A stretch of 64,000 nt of DNA from Diphasiastrum complanatum. Taxonomy: Eukaryota; Streptophyta; Lycopodiopsida; Lycopodiales; Lycopodiaceae. The notes under the pieces are model-generated. The model did no database searches and was not told where the DNA came from. It saw only the letters and a program-made list of their open reading frames with translations. This document shows, piece by piece, positions 10,471 through 21,445 of the stretch (within the stretch, counting starts at the first letter, position 1; every line of letters begins with the position of its first letter). The stretch covers positions 26,943,540 through 27,007,539 of the forward strand of contig CM055111.1 of NCBI GenBank assembly GCA_029204225.1, given 5' to 3'. A program made the position numbers and the translations under genes.

Positions 10471-12480
10471 TAAAATTCACAACAATCTAGTCCCATATAT
10501 GAAAATATCAAAGTTTCATCAGTACCCCTACATGTTTGACACATTATATCTTACATGTAAGTTGGTCAAAATGAAGGTCTCAAAATTTTTAATCGGTAAA
10601 TGTATATATGAAGAACACACATGTGAAAGGATTTGATGTGATTCATCATAGTTTATGAGATATGATTTTTTGAATAAGTGCTTGAAATACACACTTTTGT
10701 GTGCATTTTGAAACGAGTCTAGTGTTAAAGAAATTTAGAAAACAATATTTTGTATGTAAAAAATTACATTCTTATAAAGCACATGTTAAATTCTTAGTTT
10801 AAAGTTTAAACTATTAATTGAGTTTGTTTTCTATAGCCAAACTTTAGACTCAAATTGAAATCTACAACCATACTTTTAAAATCTCTGAATAAAAGAAATT
10901 GTATTTACAAGACTAGAAGAAATTCAGCTGAACAAAAGGTGATCACAATTATTTCCACCTAGTTGGCTAGAATTTCTCTCAATACTTGCATAGCACACAA
11001 CTGCATCATCTTACCAAAAACCATTTTGATGTTGCTGCAGGCGAGCGACTAACAGAGAATTGTAGGGGGGTAATGTCCGTCAATTCTAAAATTCTTTGTT
11101 ACTTGACTATTCTCATCTTACTCCTTACCATAAACCATATCACGTACCATAGTTGTCACTTTTAATGGTAGGCCAATGTCTTTTGAAGTTCTCAGTTTGT
11201 GGTTCTACTCATACCTGTGAGAATAAATACTTGGGGAGGTAGTGATTTTCGAATATATCTAGCTTCGTTAGATACTCATCCTCGTCTTTTTGAGTGGCAT
11301 TCAAACTCACATGGACCAACTAATTATTGACATGCATATAGCTTCATCCTTCTGTACCCATATTCTGCATGCGTATTAAAAACATTTCTTCTATATTGAA
11401 AAGCATGCACAAAAACCAGAAAGGCATGAACTAACCTTCAAAGGCATGCTCTTTACCTTTAACTTCTCTTTTGAATTCCAGGGACCACTAGAACATAGTG
11501 TACGCCAACAAATTCAATCTACAAAAACAAGTCTTAAATTCAACTGGCAATGTGCATGCACAAACGAGGATATTGAATTCAAATCTGATATGGAAACAAA
11601 TATACTTCAAAAAACAAGTAAGTCTATTATCTCAGTTGGTCTGCATTATTCGTTGAGGCAAACACCCTCACATGAGTCTTACGACAAACAAAAGAATGAA
11701 TGATCTGATCAAGTTGCAACCACTCTCAGCTACAATTGTTAGATCCTCTTGTGCAGTTAGATCCAGAATGTAGATTAATAAATCCCATTAGTCAGACTAG
11801 ACTATGAGGTAGAGAACAAATGTAATTACAAAGGTACCAATCGTTGGACGTTGATGGGAGAGATGAAGTTTTGTCCACCTGTAAAAAAGAACTCACCAAA
11901 GTTCACATTGGCTGCATCAAAGGGATGGAATGGATTCCAGAACAAGTACTCAGAACAATCTGGACAGAGGTTAGAGAAGGGCAGACATGGACACACTCCA
12001 TTGAATTTTTCCAGTCTGCAGCAGTCAATGTTTGTATAAGCAAATCTTGATAGAATTCAGTTTGTTGTATACTCAGATTTGGTTACAACAGTTTTTTTGT
12101 AATTATTCTTACATCCCGAGAATACACAAAAATCTCTCCATGACAAATTCTACAAACAAACCAATCAACCTTATTCTCAATCTATCAAGCACATCAGCCA
12201 GAAATCGTACAAACACGTAGTCCCAAAAATGTATTTTTTGCTAGATGAAGCAGTTCAGACATAACCAGAACATATTTATTCTACAAAAATATAGGCAAGT
12301 AAGAAACAAAAATGTTCGAAGAACTTTACATGTTAAAGGTGAACTGGACTGAATACCATAAAGATTCAGATTGTTGAATTGCTCCACAAAGGCACTATAG
12401 GTGTTGCCAAACACAAATGAATATTACTTAGTGGATTTGAGCATTGAAATCGAATACTCCCTCTTAATGTATATCCTAAA
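10470..12480. other. Non-coding, no gene recognised
   Basis: Only short frames without homology to known families are present. A G-run near 11063 followed by TGTCCGTCAATTC could be a polypurine tract and LTR start of the gypsy relic, but no partner LTR was identified. Confidence 0.4.
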
Positions 12481-12539
12481 AAACTTGGATTTTCAGATTT
12501 AAAACATGTCGTTAAATCTGAGATGGTGCTCCTTTGATA

Positions 12540-13320
12540 GAGCTTTTGTGAAATAATCTGATAGCATTAACTCTGTCCCTTTGACAGCTTCAGACCAGGG
12601 TCGAGTGGTAAGTAGTTCGATTTGCAATTGGTCATTCCATATTTTTCTAGCACATTAGTGAGATATCGTTCTTGACTGATGAAAATTTGTCTACTGGGTT
12701 GATCTCGATGCATCTGGATTTTGAGACAATAATGGGCTGGACCCCTATCAGTCATCTTGTACTCCTATGCTAAGCATGCATAAAAGTCCTCATTGAACCT
12801 AAGAACAGACTATGTCATATTAGTTCCAATAGAGGATTTTGTATCCTTCAATAGATTTAGATTGTTACTAAAGAATAATGTATCATCTACATAAAGAGTG
12901 GTGATAATGAAGGAAGTAGAAATAGACTTGCACTAAACATTTGAGTCTGTCGAGTTTGGAATAAAACCATTCTCGATTACAAATGCATTGATCTTTTGAA
13001 ACCAAGCTCTTGCTGATTGTTTCAAACCATAGAGAGCCTTGTGAATTTTGCACACTAGGTGTTCCTTACCCTTCAGTTCATAACCCTTTGGTTGCAACAT
13101 ATAGATTTCCTCTTTGATAGTTCCGTTGAGGAAGGTTGTTTGGACATCCATTTGATGGACTTCTAGATCAATTGTAGCTGCATAGGAGAGTAATAGACGA
13201 ATTGAAGCATGTTTAATAATAGGGCTGAAGGTCTCTGAATTATCCAGATCTAGAATCTGGGAGAAGCCTGGCCTTGTATCGATTGAGTCTTCTCAACATC
13301 ATACTTCGTCTTGAATATCC
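12540..13320 (-). pseudogene. Ty1/copia reverse transcriptase, broken
   Basis: The minus strand gives LALYGLK-type blocks in several frames: MDVQTTFLNGTIKEEIYML and KALYGLKQSARAWFQKI at 12933-13151, an intact LYVDDTLFFSN box near 12870-12910, and the later RT segment FISQERYLTNVLEKYGM at 12567-12755. Sequence resembles the plus-strand element at 41.2-42.5 kb (same ALYGLKQ...AWFQ and NSTDSNV/STTDSNV pattern), so both are one family. RNase H and the 3' LTR are missing. Confidence 0.8.
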
Positions 13321-13661
13321 ATTTGAATGGAATCAAATTTCAATCCTTTTGACAACTTAGTAAAAGTCCATGTTTGATTCTTGATAAGAGAATCAAATTT
13401 ATTGTCCATTGTAGACTTCCATTGATCAGCATCAGGTGTCGACATTTTCTCTGAAATAGTGGTTGGTTCCTACACAAAGTAGCAGGCTAGATCATCCATA
13501 AATTGGGATGGAGGCTGTCTAGACTGATTCGATCTTCTAGGTTGAACTCCAGTCCTCTGATGCGATTCGACTTGTTGAGGGTCAAACTAATTGTCGGAGG
13601 AGTCGATGTTGAGGTTGTGATCAGTCCTGAGTTTGGAGTTGTCGACTATGGGATTAGAAAT

Positions 13662-14490
13662 CTAAGCTTTTCCCTTGTGGTCGAAGAATTGGTCTTTCAC
13701 AAAAATGACGTCTCTACTGGTGAATGATTTTTGAGTGTCTAGATTGTAGAGCTTGTATGTCTTGTGATCTAGAGAATAGCTAATGAAGATCGACTTTTTG
13801 ATGGTGTTGTCCAACTTCTTTCTTAGATCTTCAGGGATTTGAGAGTAAGCAATGCATCCAAACACTCGAATATGCTTGAGTGATGGCTTCAATCCTATCC
13901 ACACCTCATGAGGTGTTTTGCCATTCAGAGCCTTAGTGATGGATCAGTATTGCAGATAGGCATCTATAGTAACAACTTTTAACCAGAATTTCTTTGGAAG
14001 AGAGGCATGGGCCAGCATGCTCTTGGCACTTTTGATGAGTGTTCAATTCTTCCTCTTAGCTACACCATTGGACTGAGGCGAGTAGCGGGTTGTGTATTGT
14101 TGATGTATTATGTTGGCCTTGTAGAAATCCTTGAAATCGGTGGAGATGAATTCTCCCCCTCCATCAGTACATAGAGCCTTGATCTTTCTCTGAGTCTGAT
14201 TTTCAACAGATGCCTTGAACTGTTTGAAGGACTTGAAAGCTTTAGATTTGTTCTTCAAGAAATAGGTGACAGTTCACCGAGAGAAATCATCAATGAAGGT
14301 TAGGAAGTAAATGGCTCCCCCTGTCGAAGAAGTCTGCATTGGGTCACAAATGTCGCTATGTACAAGATCAAGGAGACCTTTGAAAATATGAACTGAATCA
14401 AAAATAAAAGGACTTCTAGCATGCTTACTGATAATACAGCTTTCACATGGAGAAGTTGGTTTGCTAACAGAAGGAAGACGTTGCACTAGA
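13662..14490 (-). pseudogene. Ty1/copia integrase, broken
   Basis: The first part at 14274-14486 has CESCIISKHAR (zinc-finger end) and the first Asp in VHSDICDPM. The second at 14043-14258 has CTDGGGEF with the second Asp, then YSPQSNGVAKRKN with Lys in place of the catalytic Glu. The C-terminal part is at 13662-13904 (FGCIAYSQIPEDLRKKL). Frames are interrupted between these parts. The element is truncated just upstream at about 14530: gag and protease are absent. Confidence 0.85.
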
Positions 14491-14570
14491 TTCTGAGTTG
14501 ATATTTGCTGAGTACTATTGAATTTAAGATGACTAGGTAGTCATCATCACGAGATTTTTAAAGGATATGA

Positions 14571-14610
14571 AAACTTCAAGGGGTGGTTTGGTAGCACCCC
14601 TTGAAGTTTT
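14571..14610. repeat. Near-perfect inverted repeat
   Basis: AACTTCAAGGGG and CCCCTTGAAGTT arms (about 14-15 bp, one extra G in the left arm) surround a loop of about 8 bases. It marks the junction between the minus-strand copia relic and the following repeat. Confidence 0.7.
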
Positions 14611-14633
14611 CACATCTCTGATGTGGGAGAACT

Positions 14634-14778
14634 TCACCAAGTATTTTCTATGGGATGTGACGTGTTGTACTGGCCTTTAGAGTAACCTTAAATGTCATTC
14701 TCCAATGGTAGGCAAGCTTTACATCTCCAACGTGGCCAAAATTCACCAAGTATTTTCTATGGGATGTGACGTGTTGTA
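14634..14778 (+). repeat. 37-bp direct repeat, two copies
   Basis: The same 37 bases starting TTCACCAAGTATTTTCTATG occur at 14634-14670 and 14742-14778, with related text between them (CATCTC..A.GTGG). This is a short tandem duplication of about 108 bp period. Confidence 0.8.
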
Positions 14779-15123
14779 TTGACCCGCGGAGTGACCTTCA
14801 ATGTGAAGACAAACCAAGATAGATCAATCACCAAGTACAAAGCAAGGTTGTGGCAAAAGGATATGCACAAGAATATGAAATTGACTACGATGACCTTTGC
14901 ACCCATGGCAAAGATGGTGAGCATTATTTCACTTGCTACACTTTTTGGATGGGATCTATGGCAATTGGATATCACGAATGCATTCTTGAATGGTGATCTT
15001 GAGGAAGAGGTGTTTATGGAGCAGCCTGAGGGCTACATTTCACATGGCAAGCCAAATCATGTTTGTTTTCTACAAAAGAGTTTGTATGGTCTTAGGCCTA
15101 GCAACAAGGAGTTGGTATGCTAA
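14779..15123 (+). pseudogene. Ty1/copia RT fragment
   Basis: The frame contains SITKYKARL, TFAPMAKMVSI, WDLWQLDITNAFLNG and DLEEEVFMEQPEGY, then LYGL near the end. This is the N-terminal half of the copia RT (RVT_2), plus strand. It resembles the element at 38.0-38.3 kb. It ends without the YVDD part, so it is a truncated fragment. Confidence 0.85.
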
Positions 15124-15710
15124 GCTTAACAACCAAGGGGGCGGTGACACTCAGGTAGACATGTCCTCAGAATGAGCCTTGGGAAAACTCATGTCCAAAA
15201 CCTCGATGATTCGCCATAAACTACAAAAACTCCATGTTAGAGAGAGGGGCATGCATCAGCCAAGTATAGACTCAATCGTTGGGTTTCTCCCATGTTTTGT
15301 GCTCTGTGCCTAGTCCACTCCCGTGGGTGGGCGGATGGGAGGAACACTCAAGCCCTGGCAGCAACAAAGTTTTTCAAATTTAACATGTGAAGTTGGAGTG
15401 CCAGGCAGACCAGCACCCCTTCGATGAGATTTTTAGATTTCAGTTTAGGTGGTGGTTCATCGTCGATGACATTTTGAGAAGTTCATTTAACCTTTTCATT
15501 TAGAGGAAGGAGAAGTTGTTACAAGGTCTCCTTAGGTGTATTCTTGGAAGGATAATTGAAAGGGTGCATGAGCAATAGGACTCATAGGTGTCCGAGAGAA
15601 AGTAGCAAGAAGTAGGGGAGGGAAAGCCTGTCAGATGAGATGGCAAAAAAGAGGTGAAAATCAGAAAACAATCAATATGGTCAACAACTTGTGATGGAAG
15701 CAAGTGAGGA
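15124..15710. other. Unique-looking non-coding stretch
   Basis: No gene or known repeat is recognised. It ends at the left boundary of segmental duplication copy A. Confidence 0.4.
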
Positions 15711-16280
15711 GAGTCTGTGGAAGAAGATATGAGCAAAGAGTGTACTTGGCTGGCATGAGGAAGTTGTCACATGAGCAAAATTAGCAAACAACAATGTAGA
15801 ACAATGGTTAGAAGCAACAGAAGGTCCATGAAGGTAGCTCACAAGCAACTTATCTTGAGACAAGATCAACCGAGAGGCAGGAGGAAAGCTGAGAGTAATC
15901 TGTTGTTGCCCTCAACCACACAACCGTTGTGGTGTGAGAGCATTCCTGATGATGCACACACTACCATCATCGTATGCTCCAACTCATTCATTGAAGTCTT
16001 TCTTGCAACTAAAAACTCTAATATGCTTTTTGATTTCCAAGGAAAGGCTCAAACTTGGAGTCTTCGACCCAAAAAGAACTTTTTGCCAAGCTGAGAACCC
16101 ATCCAACCATATGATTGGCTTGGTGGCAGCAGCATTAATTAGCACCAAAAAAAATTTGTGCTAAATTCGCTCTCTCCCTCCTCTTGCTTCATCTTCCTCC
16201 ATTTCATCTCTTGCTTCTTCTTCGTCCAGGGGTTTGTGAAAATGCTGAGAATGAGCTGTGAGAGTATATATATATTAAAA

Positions 16281-16905
16281 TGTTAAGGTACCCGACACAT
16301 CGAAGTGCCCGACATATCCAACACATCGAAGTTCCCAGCATATCGATCCATGAACTATCAGATGACTTCAAATACATCTTTGACAGTCCACCTGACTTAT
16401 ACATACACTTATAATTAAGAGAAGATGGCCATCTAATGCATAACGACTTCAGTAAATTAAGCAGTTAGATTGTATGCTCCCAATGCACTATGCAATGACA
16501 TGCAATCATCAATGTACAACGTCAATGCTCTTATAGAATTGGTTAGGCTATATTCTAGCTAAGTAACTAAGTTGCTATGTAATTAGTAAGTAGATCAACG
16601 ATCATCAACAAAAGCAATTTTGGCGCTCACTGTCTTGCATTGCTTCACATTCTTGTACTCATTTTTCATTCAATCAGAGTGCAAGTTTTTGTCTCACTAC
16701 AGTATTGTTCTATTGCGCATTGCTACTATTGATTCATCTTGATTATTGTTGATAATTGTTGCACTTCTGATCCATGCACCATCCATTTTTTCTACTTCCG
16801 CTGCTATATTACCATTATTGATCTGATATCAAAATTCTGTTTCGATCAGTTTTCTACTAGTTCGATATCAGTCACATTTCTCTGACAACCTACCGCTTTA
16901 CGACA
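16281..16905 (+). repeat. Copia LTR, 625 bp (copy A)
   Basis: It begins TGTTAAGGTACC and ends TTTACGACA, with a primer site straight after. The copy B partner is 50587-51216. The match between the copies also continues upstream (15711-16280), so the LTR was already in place before the duplication. Confidence 0.8.
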
Positions 16906-16920
16906 TGGTATCAAAGCAGG
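16906..16920 (+). other. Primer-binding site (tRNA-iMet type)
   Basis: TGGTATCAAAGCAGG follows the LTR. The usual TGGTATCAGAGC has one G-to-A change; copy B keeps the canonical form at 51217. Confidence 0.85.
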
Positions 16921-17052
16921 TGGTTCAATAATCTGCATTTCTATTGCAGATTATTAGTCTTGTTTCTACCAAGACATCATCTCAACAAGTGCGCAGCCAA
17001 CAACATTCTCGACGTTTTTGTTTTTACCAACGATCTCGTTCATTAAACTAGA

Positions 17053-17310
17053 ATGGATCCATCTTCTAGTTCATCTCCGATTGACAAACTCGACGGAGAG
17101 AACTACCATCTTTGGAAGTTCAAGATGAAAGTAGTTCTTCTTGCCAAAGAGCTGTGGGACATCGTTGATAGCATTAAGATCAAACCAGAGACTGATGCAG
17201 ACATCAGCACCAAATGGAGACATAGAGATGGCAAGGCATTCACCTTGATCACTCTCAATATCAAAGACTCTCAGATCAGTCACATACATGTTGCTCAAAC
17301 CGCTAAGCAT
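17053..17310 (+). pseudogene. Ty1/copia gag N-terminus
   Basis: This 86-codon frame starts MDPSSSSSPIDKLDGENY and includes the conserved LWKFKMK block with its Trp, followed by RDGKAFTLITLNIKDSQISH. It sits 130 bp after the primer site, the right place for gag of this LTR. It stops at codon 87 where gag normally goes on for several hundred residues. It is missing from copy B, where 17037-17580 is replaced by about 40 unrelated bases. Confidence 0.85.
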
Positions 17311-17459
17311 TAGAGAAATTCTGAATCCAAAAAAGACCCTATAAGAAATGCCACATAGATTGACAAAGTTTATTAATGTAAATTATCAAAAGAAGTTTAT
17401 TTTATGCCCAAATGCTTTTTCATTTCTGCCCGCACTATTTTTTATGCTTAAACATTCCA

Positions 17460-18570
17460 TGTACTCAAAAGTTTAGATCCAAGAGATTACTCTTCTTCTT
17501 GATAAAGCATTCATTTGAAGCAAATCAACATTGAAACCATTGTCTACCATTTGGCCAACACTTAATAGATTCTTTGTTACTATAGGAATGTACAAAACAC
17601 CTTCTATCTTGACCTTTTTGGAAGATCCTAAGCAAAGGGGAATGCTACCAACTCCGTCAATCTTGCAAGCTTCATCATTTGCTGTATAGATAGATTTTAT
17701 AGGCCATCATAAGATAAGAGAGAAGAGAAAAACTCCCTTTTGCTAGTCATGTGTGAAGTATCTCCCAAATCAATCCACCAAGGATCTTCACCTTTGAAGC
17801 TTGCTGAAGAAAATATGGACATCATGAGGGTCATGTGAACTATCCTCCTCCTCCTCCTTGCTCGTGTTGGGCTTGGCTTTGATCGTGTTTCCTCTTGAAG
17901 CATTCGGAGGCATATTGCGAGGCATAATGCCCCATCTTGCTACAATAGTAGCACTTCACCTTGGATTTGTCCTCCTCGACTTTGGTGGTTTATGGAGATG
18001 GATTTGAGGGTCCTTCTTGATCCTCAAGCTTTGTTGAAGCCTTCTTGAATGTTGATCATTTGCCTTTGGACTTCCCTTTGCCTTTGTTGAAGAGAGCTTG
18101 GTCATCTCCACCTTGGATGGAAAGCCTTATCCATCCTCTCTTGCATTTGGATCCTTATTGACTCCTCGGCCATGAGTGTTGGTAGTTGACCCATAATTGC
18201 ATACCCGTGAATGGGTAGTTGACCCATAATTGCATATCCGTGAACCAAATTGCAAATTCAAATCTTAGTCCATTCAAGATGAGTTGAACAAGCTCTTCAT
18301 CCTTGATAGGATCACCTACGAAGACTAGCTCCTTGTTCACTTCCTTCACTCTTAAGACAAAAGCACGTGCACTCTCTCCTTTCTTTTGATAGCTTCTATA
18401 GATTTGATTCTTCAAAACTAACGTCCTAGTTTGGTTCTTGGATTCATAGACCTTTTTCAAAGTCTCCCAAGCATCTTTAGCCGAAGTGCAGTCTCCTACC
18501 TCTCTTAAGAATTCATTGACACCATTTATTTTTATAGAACGTAGTGTAATATTGCACCTCTTGTTGTATT
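17460..18570 (-). pseudogene. Ty1/copia gag-protease relic (copy A)
   Basis: On the minus strand the order is gag, knuckle, protease. Gag at 18155-18460 has MKKVYESKNQTR and DEELVQLILNGLRFEF. A knuckle near 17930 reads CYYCSKMGHYASQY, with Tyr for the last Cys. The protease at 17697-17903 has WWIDLGDTSHM, where the family has DSGAS, so the catalytic Asp is kept and its Ser is lost. A TKNLLSVGQMVDNG block lies near 17540-17600. A 33-bp unit is duplicated in tandem near 18180-18242, inserting repeated residues into gag. The neighbouring plus-strand gag shows this is a second, oppositely oriented element. Confidence 0.85.
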
Positions 18571-18582
18571 TGGATTTTTATT

Positions 18583-19071
18583 GAGGATAAATAGGTTCAT
18601 CCTCCTTACTTGAAATGAACATGTAATATGAATCACAAAGCACCACTATATATAGTGTATTTTAGGGCCTTGTCCTCAAATCCTATTGGCCAGTTTCTAC
18701 CTCCCTTATTATTTGAAATTTGAATTTTGGGAGGAATCCTTTTTATTCACTAACTTCACTATTAGGCCTTGCGACATTGAAGTCTTACAAAAAGGCCTAA
18801 AGTTTTTGTATTAACTTCCAACTATTCAAATAGCTATGTGATCATCAGATTGGGGATAAGGTAGATCTTCAATCAAATCAATAGAAGTAATCTTTATTTG
18901 TGTCAAGTTTTTGATTAGGAGAGGAGATTGTAAATGGTAAAGCGATTGTCCATCATGATTATGCAAGATCTAATGGAGATTGTAAATGGCAAGGAGGATG
19001 AACCTATTTATCCTTACTTGAGGATAAATAGGTTCATCCTCGTTTGTGATTCATATTACATGTTCACTTCT
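18583..19071. repeat. Foldback-like insertion present only in copy A
   Basis: A 22-bp unit (GAGGATAAATAGGTTCATCC...) is repeated directly at 18583-18604 and 19020-19041. It also occurs inverted at 18994-19013, where it makes a perfect 20-bp stem with an 8-base loop (19014-19021). A further inverted pair lies at about 18611-18639 and 19043-19071 (TTTGTGATTCATATTACATG). Copy B has a single unit at 52387 joined directly to the downstream flank. The intervening DNA has no recognised gene. Confidence 0.7.
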
Positions 19072-19169
19072 ATCAAATTGAAATCGGATGTCCTTGCTCT
19101 TCTTTCTTGCTCCATCTCTCGTGCTTTATTTGGATTTGCTAATTGTTGGAATTGATTTTTGTTATACTT

Positions 19170-19172
<3 letters not shown>

Positions 19173-19248
<76 letters not shown>
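19173..19248 (+). repeat. (GA)38 microsatellite
   Basis: Uninterrupted GA repeat of 76 bp. Copy B has only 20 bp at 52519-52538. Confidence 0.97.
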
Positions 19249-19249
<1 letters not shown>

Positions 19250-19251
<2 letters not shown>

Positions 19252-20630
19252 AAGCTTTACCTTCACTTGGGTAGTGTTAATGGATGTAGTGTTAGTCTTA
19301 GTGTTAGATGTGGAATCATAAGCATGTGCTTGATTATGAACTACGCTATCACTTCGATGGGAACGAATCTCTGCATAACAACATGTTAATCCACAAAGTG
19401 GAGCAATATCATTTAATATGGGTTGTAGTGGGTCCTGCAACACATTAGGGGTGGGATGATGTTGGCTGATTCAGACAAATCCCCAAGATACTCGACCAGA
19501 GCTACCCAAGAGCACCTCTCACCTTAGACCGAGGAGGTCTCTGAGAAGATGAGACGAATGAAGACTGAGAGCCAAGTATGAGAGCCGAGTACTAGTTAAG
19601 AATGCCAAGCAAGAACTGTGTAAGCCTCATGGTGAATCTCGAAAGATGGAATGACCATGTAGGAACTTGTATTTTTAGGTAAAGTAATAAATGCAAGTAG
19701 ACCCCTCTTAAAGAAAGTAGAGTGAGCCACCTTTTGATGCTGACATCTAGTGGAGAGCATAATTCCACTTGTAATTTTTGTAATGTGGAAATGCCACTGG
19801 GATGCCATCTAAGGAACTCTCTTGCTTTATCAAGAGACTCCCTCTTTGTAGAAGAGAAGCTTTTTTTAATGTATCTACTCCATGCTGAAATGAGATTATC
19901 TTCCATGAGCTTTGATGCATTCTTGAGCTCCTTGATCATTCTTGTCTCTTGAGTGATCCATTAATGATCTTTCCCTTCCATTTCCTTTGTGTGTGGTTGT
20001 GGATCTTAGTGGTGGATTATATTTGTTGCTTTCTTTCATTTATGTTTGTGGATTAATATAGGATCAGCATTGTGGTAATCCGTCATGAGATGGTTTGTGG
20101 TGTAAGTCTTGCAAACCCCCTTGCATTCCATTTCTTGGCGATCTTTGAGAACCAAGATTCAAGAAACGATGTTGTTTGATCTTTGGAACCTCAAAAATGC
20201 TTTATATTAGTTTTTTGTTTTTAGCTTTGTGGTTTAATGCATGTGTAGATTACTTGTAATTAGTTTAGGATCTGATTCAAACTCGTTTTTGCAACAGTAG
20301 AATAGGATTTCATGGCTATTCAACCACTCCACACGATGATTTCTTGTTTGAATGCATGATCGGCATGTTTGATTTAAAGCATGTGATTTCAGTTCAAGAG
20401 TGATTGCCCTTAGTCGTCCGCTAATAGACAAGACAAATACCAGAATGATACTAATCCATTCTGCCTGATTTGGGCCTAAAACGAACAAGATAAACAAGAT
20501 AAAATGGTCCACAGTCTCAACTGATAGGCGATGAAGTTCGGAAGAAGAATATCTAGTTCATAGATCCTCTAGAGCAAGGGATCTGTCAACAGATTCATTT
20601 GATTTAATCACTCAATGAATCTTAAGCAAT
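19250..20630. other. Non-coding part of the duplication
   Basis: No gene recognised. It aligns with 52540-52683 and 53575-54815 of copy B, with visible base differences at roughly the percent level. Copy B has about 890 extra bases at 52684-53574. Confidence 0.5.
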
Positions 20631-20637
20631 AAGGGCC

Positions 20638-21085
20638 ATAATTGAGTCATCTCAAGTGACATATAATTTGGGATATCTTGTGTCATAGGGATCAATTCTA
20701 TCAACAAGCCTATCAAACATGAGCAGTTTAAATGTATTGGAGTCGATATTCATCAAATTTGATCACTCAATGAGCCATGTCCATAGATGAGAACCAAAAC
20801 TGAGCTTTTTTGTGTGTAGGCACTAAATTCACGCTATTTTGAGAGATAAATATCAAATTTGAGCTATCTCAAGTGATAGGAACCACTTCCATTGATAAGG
20901 GATCAAACTCGAACAATCTGAAGCTCTTAACATTGAGATTGGTCAATTTGATCATTTCATGAATTATGCTTATTGATAAGCACCAAATTGCTTGTTGGGC
21001 ATTATATTTGAGCTATTTTGGGTGACATGCATGCCAAAGTCTATCTCGATCGATAGATTAAATCAATTTCGAGCCATATCAAGTG
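20638..21085 (+). repeat. Degenerate ~30-bp minisatellite (copy A)
   Basis: Units of about 30 bp can be laid out around a core AAATTTGAGCTATCTCAAG, often ending in GTGATAGG.ACC. Clear units lie near 20641, 20666, 20823, 20854, 21004 and 21065, with worn units between them. Some units read as CACTCAATGAGCC or CATTTCATGAATTA variants. The copy B array is at 54823-55270, and related units occur at 52795-52910. Confidence 0.65.
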
Positions 21086-21138
21086 ACAAAGTCACGACTT
21101 TATAATACATAAGAATATTTTTTAATTCATAATTCAAA

Positions 21139-21445
21139 ATGTATTTAGGAAATAAACACCTACATTTTTCTATTTAGGAAAATGTTTTCCTAAATAGAAA
21201 TCTATTAAAAATTAAGGGTTTTCCTAGATGAAATCTATGCAAGATACATGTTATAACTAGGAAATCTTTTTACTAAGTTAGAGATAGTACAAAGGTATGT
21301 AGGAATTTCAATGTTTTCCTTCGATAGAATTTGTGCACATACATTTTTTAGTAGGAAAAATGTTTTCCTAGTTAGAAGGGTCCAAATCAACTTTTCAACT
21401 AGGAAAAGTCGTGTGGAACTAGGAAGTTTCCTATCTAGAAACATG
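21139..21445. repeat. Cluster of TAGGAAAA palindromes (copy A)
   Basis: At least eight CTAGGAAA/TTTCCTAG-type motifs occur on both strands within 300 bp. One is a perfect 14-bp inverted repeat with a 2-base spacer (21169-21182 with 21185-21198), and another is an 8-bp pair at 21352-21370. The copy B cluster is at 55324-55630. Confidence 0.75.

Noticed and set aside
19159-19389. 76-codon frame with a long Arg-Glu repeat
   Set aside because: It is only the translation of the GA microsatellite; the minus-strand Ser-Leu frame has the same cause.
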